From the NCBI RefSeq assembly GCF_024435355.1, contig NZ_JAMJWG010000011.1, positions 62,001 through 126,000 of the forward strand: DNA of 64,000 nucleotides, given 5' to 3'. Source of the DNA: Streptomyces odontomachi. Its GTDB lineage: Bacteria; Actinomycetota; Actinomycetes; Streptomycetales; Streptomycetaceae. The position numbers were made by a program, and so were the translations under genes. How positions within the stretch are numbered: the first letter of the stretch is position 1; every line of letters begins with the position of its first letter. The notes below the pieces were generated by a model, which was given only the letters and a program-made list of their open reading frames with translations, did not search any database and was not told where the DNA came from. This document shows positions 62,028-64,000 of the stretch, piece after piece.

Positions 62028-63611
62028 ATGTCCCCTGCCGCCCCCTCTCCGGAAGCACCGCCCCCGCCATCCCGCTCCGCCCGACTCATTCCGCGGCCCG
62101 CCCTGTTCTGGGCCGGTGTCGTGCTCACCGCCGCGGGTGTCGCCGAGCACCTCTGGATGTTCACCCGCTCCGCCACCATGGACTACCGCATGAACTCCAT
62201 GGGCATGACGCCGACGATGTGGGGTGCCATGGTGGCCATCGTGGTCGGCGTGGCGGCCTCAGGGCTGGCGCTGAGACGGCCGCCGGGGGCCATCGCGGCC
62301 GCTGCGACGCCGGTCCGGTTGACCCGCGCCGGCCGTCTCCGGCTCATCTGCATCCTGAGCTTCGGCCTGCTGGTCGACCAGATGAAGCCCGCCACCCTGG
62401 CGTTCATCGAACCCGGTATGCGCACCGAGTTCCATCTCACCGCGTCCGAGGTGGCCTGGCTGCCCACCGTCGCCCTGACCGGCACCGTCGTGGGGTCGCT
62501 GGTGTGGGGGCGGGCGGCGGACCGCATCGGTCGCCGGGCCACCATCCTGCTCGCCTCGCTGCTGTTCCTCGGTACGACCGTCTGTGCCACGATGCCCAGC
62601 TTCGCCGGTAATCTTGTCATGTGCGCGCTAATGGGCATGGCGGCCGGCGGCATGGTGCCCGTCGTCTACGCGCTGATGACCGAGATGCTGCCGCCCGGCC
62701 GGCGGGCGGCCATCATGGTGTTGCAGGCCGGGCTCTCCACCACCGGCGGCTACATCGCGGCGTCCGGACTCGCCGCGGTCTTCGTGCCGCTGGTCGGCTG
62801 GCGGATGCTCTGGTTCGCGCAGCTGCCGCCGGTGCTGATGCTGATCCTGCTCAACCACTGGATACCGGAGTCGGCCGCGTTCGCCGGCGGCCGGGCACGC
62901 GTCAAGCGCCTGCCGGCCACCGCGCTCTTCCGCGCGGACCATGTCTCCAGGACGCTCGTCGTCACCATCTACGCGCTCGCCTGGGGCCTGGTCTACTGGG
63001 GCTTCGTCACCTTCCTGCCCACCCTGTTCGCGAGCGGGCAGCACGGCATGTCCGCCGCCACCCTGCTCTTCTACTCGTCGCTGCTCTCCATCCCGACCTG
63101 TCTCGTCGCCGCCTGGCTCTACACCCGCTGGTCGGCCCGGGGCACCATGACCGGCTATGCCCTGCTCACCGTGGGCGCCCTGCTCGCCCTGGCGGTCATC
63201 GGCACGCACGGCAGCCGGGCCGCGACCCTCACCGCGATCATGGCGCTGTTCGCCGGCACTTCGGGGGTGATCGCGCTGCTCGGCCCCTACACGGCCGAGA
63301 TCTATCCGACGCTCATCCGCGGTACCGCGGGTGGCTGGGCAGCCGCCGTCGGCAAGTCCGGCGGCGCCTTCGGGCCACCGCTCATCGCGCTGGTGCTCTC
63401 CGCACCCGGCGGAATGCGCAGCGCGGCGGTCTTCGTGGCGCTGCCCATGGCGGTCGCGGCCGTCGCCATCGCGACCCGCGGTATGCCTCGGACGGTCGGC
63501 GCCGACGACTCCTCGCTGGACGCCGAACTGGACGCCGCCCTCGCCGCCGACGCCACCCTGCCGCCCGCCTCCGCGGCACCCGCGTCGGACGGCGGCACGC
63601 CGACCTGGTGA
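62028..63611 (+). CDS. MFS transporter
   Basis: 527 residues from the ATG at 62028, where AGGAGGAG is a strong ribosome site. Two additional N-terminal helices (about 25-75) precede twelve MFS helices. Conserved loops: WGRAADRIGRR (loop 2-3), PVVYALMTEMLPPGRRAAIM in the region of helices 4-5, and IYPTLIRGTAGGWAAAVGKSGGAFGP, like the sugar/aromatic-acid transporter subfamily. The acidic, Ala-rich C-terminus is cytoplasmic. Substrate unknown. No pathway genes adjoin it. Confidence 0.9.
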   Translation: MSPAAPSPEAPPPPSRSARLIPRPALFWAGVVLTAAGVAEHLWMFTRSATMDYRMNSMGMTPTMWGAMVAIVVGVAASGLALRRPPGAIAAAATPVRLTRAGRLRLICILSFGLLVDQMKPATLAFIEPGMRTEFHLTASEVAWLPTVALTGTVVGSLVWGRAADRIGRRATILLASLLFLGTTVCATMPSFAGNLVMCALMGMAAGGMVPVVYALMTEMLPPGRRAAIMVLQAGLSTTGGYIAASGLAAVFVPLVGWRMLWFAQLPPVLMLILLNHWIPESAAFAGGRARVKRLPATALFRADHVSRTLVVTIYALAWGLVYWGFVTFLPTLFASGQHGMSAATLLFYSSLLSIPTCLVAAWLYTRWSARGTMTGYALLTVGALLALAVIGTHGSRAATLTAIMALFAGTSGVIALLGPYTAEIYPTLIRGTAGGWAAAVGKSGGAFGPPLIALVLSAPGGMRSAAVFVALPMAVAAVAIATRGMPRTVGADDSSLDAELDAALAADATLPPASAAPASDGGTPTW

Positions 63612-63645
63612 ACCCGTCCTGCCCACCCGTCGCATTGACGCGCTG

Positions 63646-63676
63646 AGGGGGCGCACCGCTGGGCGGTGCGCCCCCT
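63646..63676. terminator. Bidirectional terminator between MFS and ABC permease genes
   Basis: GGGGGCGCACCGC (63647-63659) pairs perfectly with GCGGTGCGCCCCC (63663-63675) around TGG. An additional A-T pair extends it. Confidence 0.9.
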
Positions 63677-63730
63677 TGAGCGTTCTTGCCCGGTTCTGGA
63701 CCCGCCGGGCAGCCCTGGACGGCCCCGGCC

Positions 63731-64000
63731 CTAGACGTCGCGCCGTTCCAGCAGGGCGAACGCGCCGATGACGGCGGCAACCGTGACACCGACCAGCAGC
63801 CACAGCTGGGACGTGCCCTTCTGCGAGCCGCCGTCGAGATGGAAGATCATCGCGAGTGAGCTGGGCGCGTTGTACTTCGCCATCGTCTCGCCGATGTGAC
63901 GGGTGCTGTCGGCGATCATGAGGAACGCCGGGAGGATCGACGGCACCAGCACCACACCCAGCATCGTGGTGATGGCGCCGGCCGAGTGCCGCAGCATCGA
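63731..64000 (-). CDS. ABC transporter permease, C-terminal end (cut by window edge)
   Basis: The last 89 residues of a membrane protein: a helix at ITTMLGVVLVPSILPAFLMIA, a loop with FHLDGGSQKGTSQ, and a final helix LWLLVGVTVAAVIGAFALL ending in ERRDV. This end is typical of ABC-2 permeases of the ABC2_membrane_2 kind. The rest and any ATPase gene lie beyond the window. Confidence 0.75.
   Translation of the reverse strand, partial: SMLRHSAGAITTMLGVVLVPSILPAFLMIADSTRHIGETMAKYNAPSSLAMIFHLDGGSQKGTSQLWLLVGVTVAAVIGAFALLERRDV

Overview
The window looks like chromosomal DNA of a Streptomyces or a close relative. It is uniformly very GC-rich with strong third-position GC bias, uses many GTG and TTG starts, has leaderless promoters, a Rho factor with a long charged N-terminal insertion, the mismatch endonuclease NucS, and a lysA-hom-thrC-thrB-rho-rpmE-prfA-prmC-atp gene order that I remember as typical of Streptomyces chromosomes (from memory, not searched).

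Layout. (1) Positions 1-14463 are an accessory region ending at a tRNA-Arg(CCG) gene. It carries the start of a Ser/Thr kinase, a TerD-family protein, a broken tyrosine recombinase, a lipoprotein, a WXG100-Rhs toxin-immunity set, a large restriction-modification fusion, a truncated NERD protein and a second recombinase tail. A terminator plus tRNA-3'-end-like block occurs twice (3266-3332 and 14333-14401). In each half a recombinase remnant points toward its block, so the region reads as two decayed integrative elements stacked at one tRNA. (2) Positions 14984-23191 hold a leaderless response regulator, a catalytic-core-less ArgRS-like protein and the aspartate-family genes lysA, hom, thrC and thrB. 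(3) Positions 23192-34973 hold rho, an LCP cell-wall enzyme, rpmE behind a good sigma-R type promoter, prfA, prmC, a threonylcarbamoyl-AMP synthase, an LMW-PTP-like protein lacking its catalytic cysteine, an SHMT paralogue and a WecA/TagO-type transferase. (4) Positions 35308-43378 are the complete atpIBEFHAGDC operon. (5) Positions 43505-53336 hold a DUF2550-type membrane protein whose 3' end is tandemly duplicated, a NarL-type and an OmpR-type two-component system, two small exported proteins, a PduO-type cobalamin adenosyltransferase, and an ABC-2 exporter divergent from a TetR regulator. (6) Positions 53337-64000 hold a 3-hydroxyacyl-CoA dehydrogenase, a STAS protein, a 935-residue membrane NTPase, nucS, an SCO5389-type protein with a TTA codon, a luciferase-like oxidoreductase, a small Cys/His protein, an MFS transporter, and the end of an ABC permease cut by the window edge.

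How the genes work together. The core blocks cover lysine/threonine synthesis, transcription termination, translation termination and its modification (PrfA with PrmC), t6A tRNA modification, lipid-linked cell-wall precursors and ATP synthesis. The island looks like a conflict module: a contact-dependent or Esx-exported toxin with immunity, plus a restriction enzyme. TTA codons in the TerD, restriction, NERD and SCO5389-type genes suggest bldA-dependent, developmentally timed translation. The most unusual items are the stacked island with an unassigned Rhs toxin tip, the conserved-looking degenerate enzymes (PTP-like, ArgRS-like, STAS), and several strong repeats or inverted repeats outside genes.
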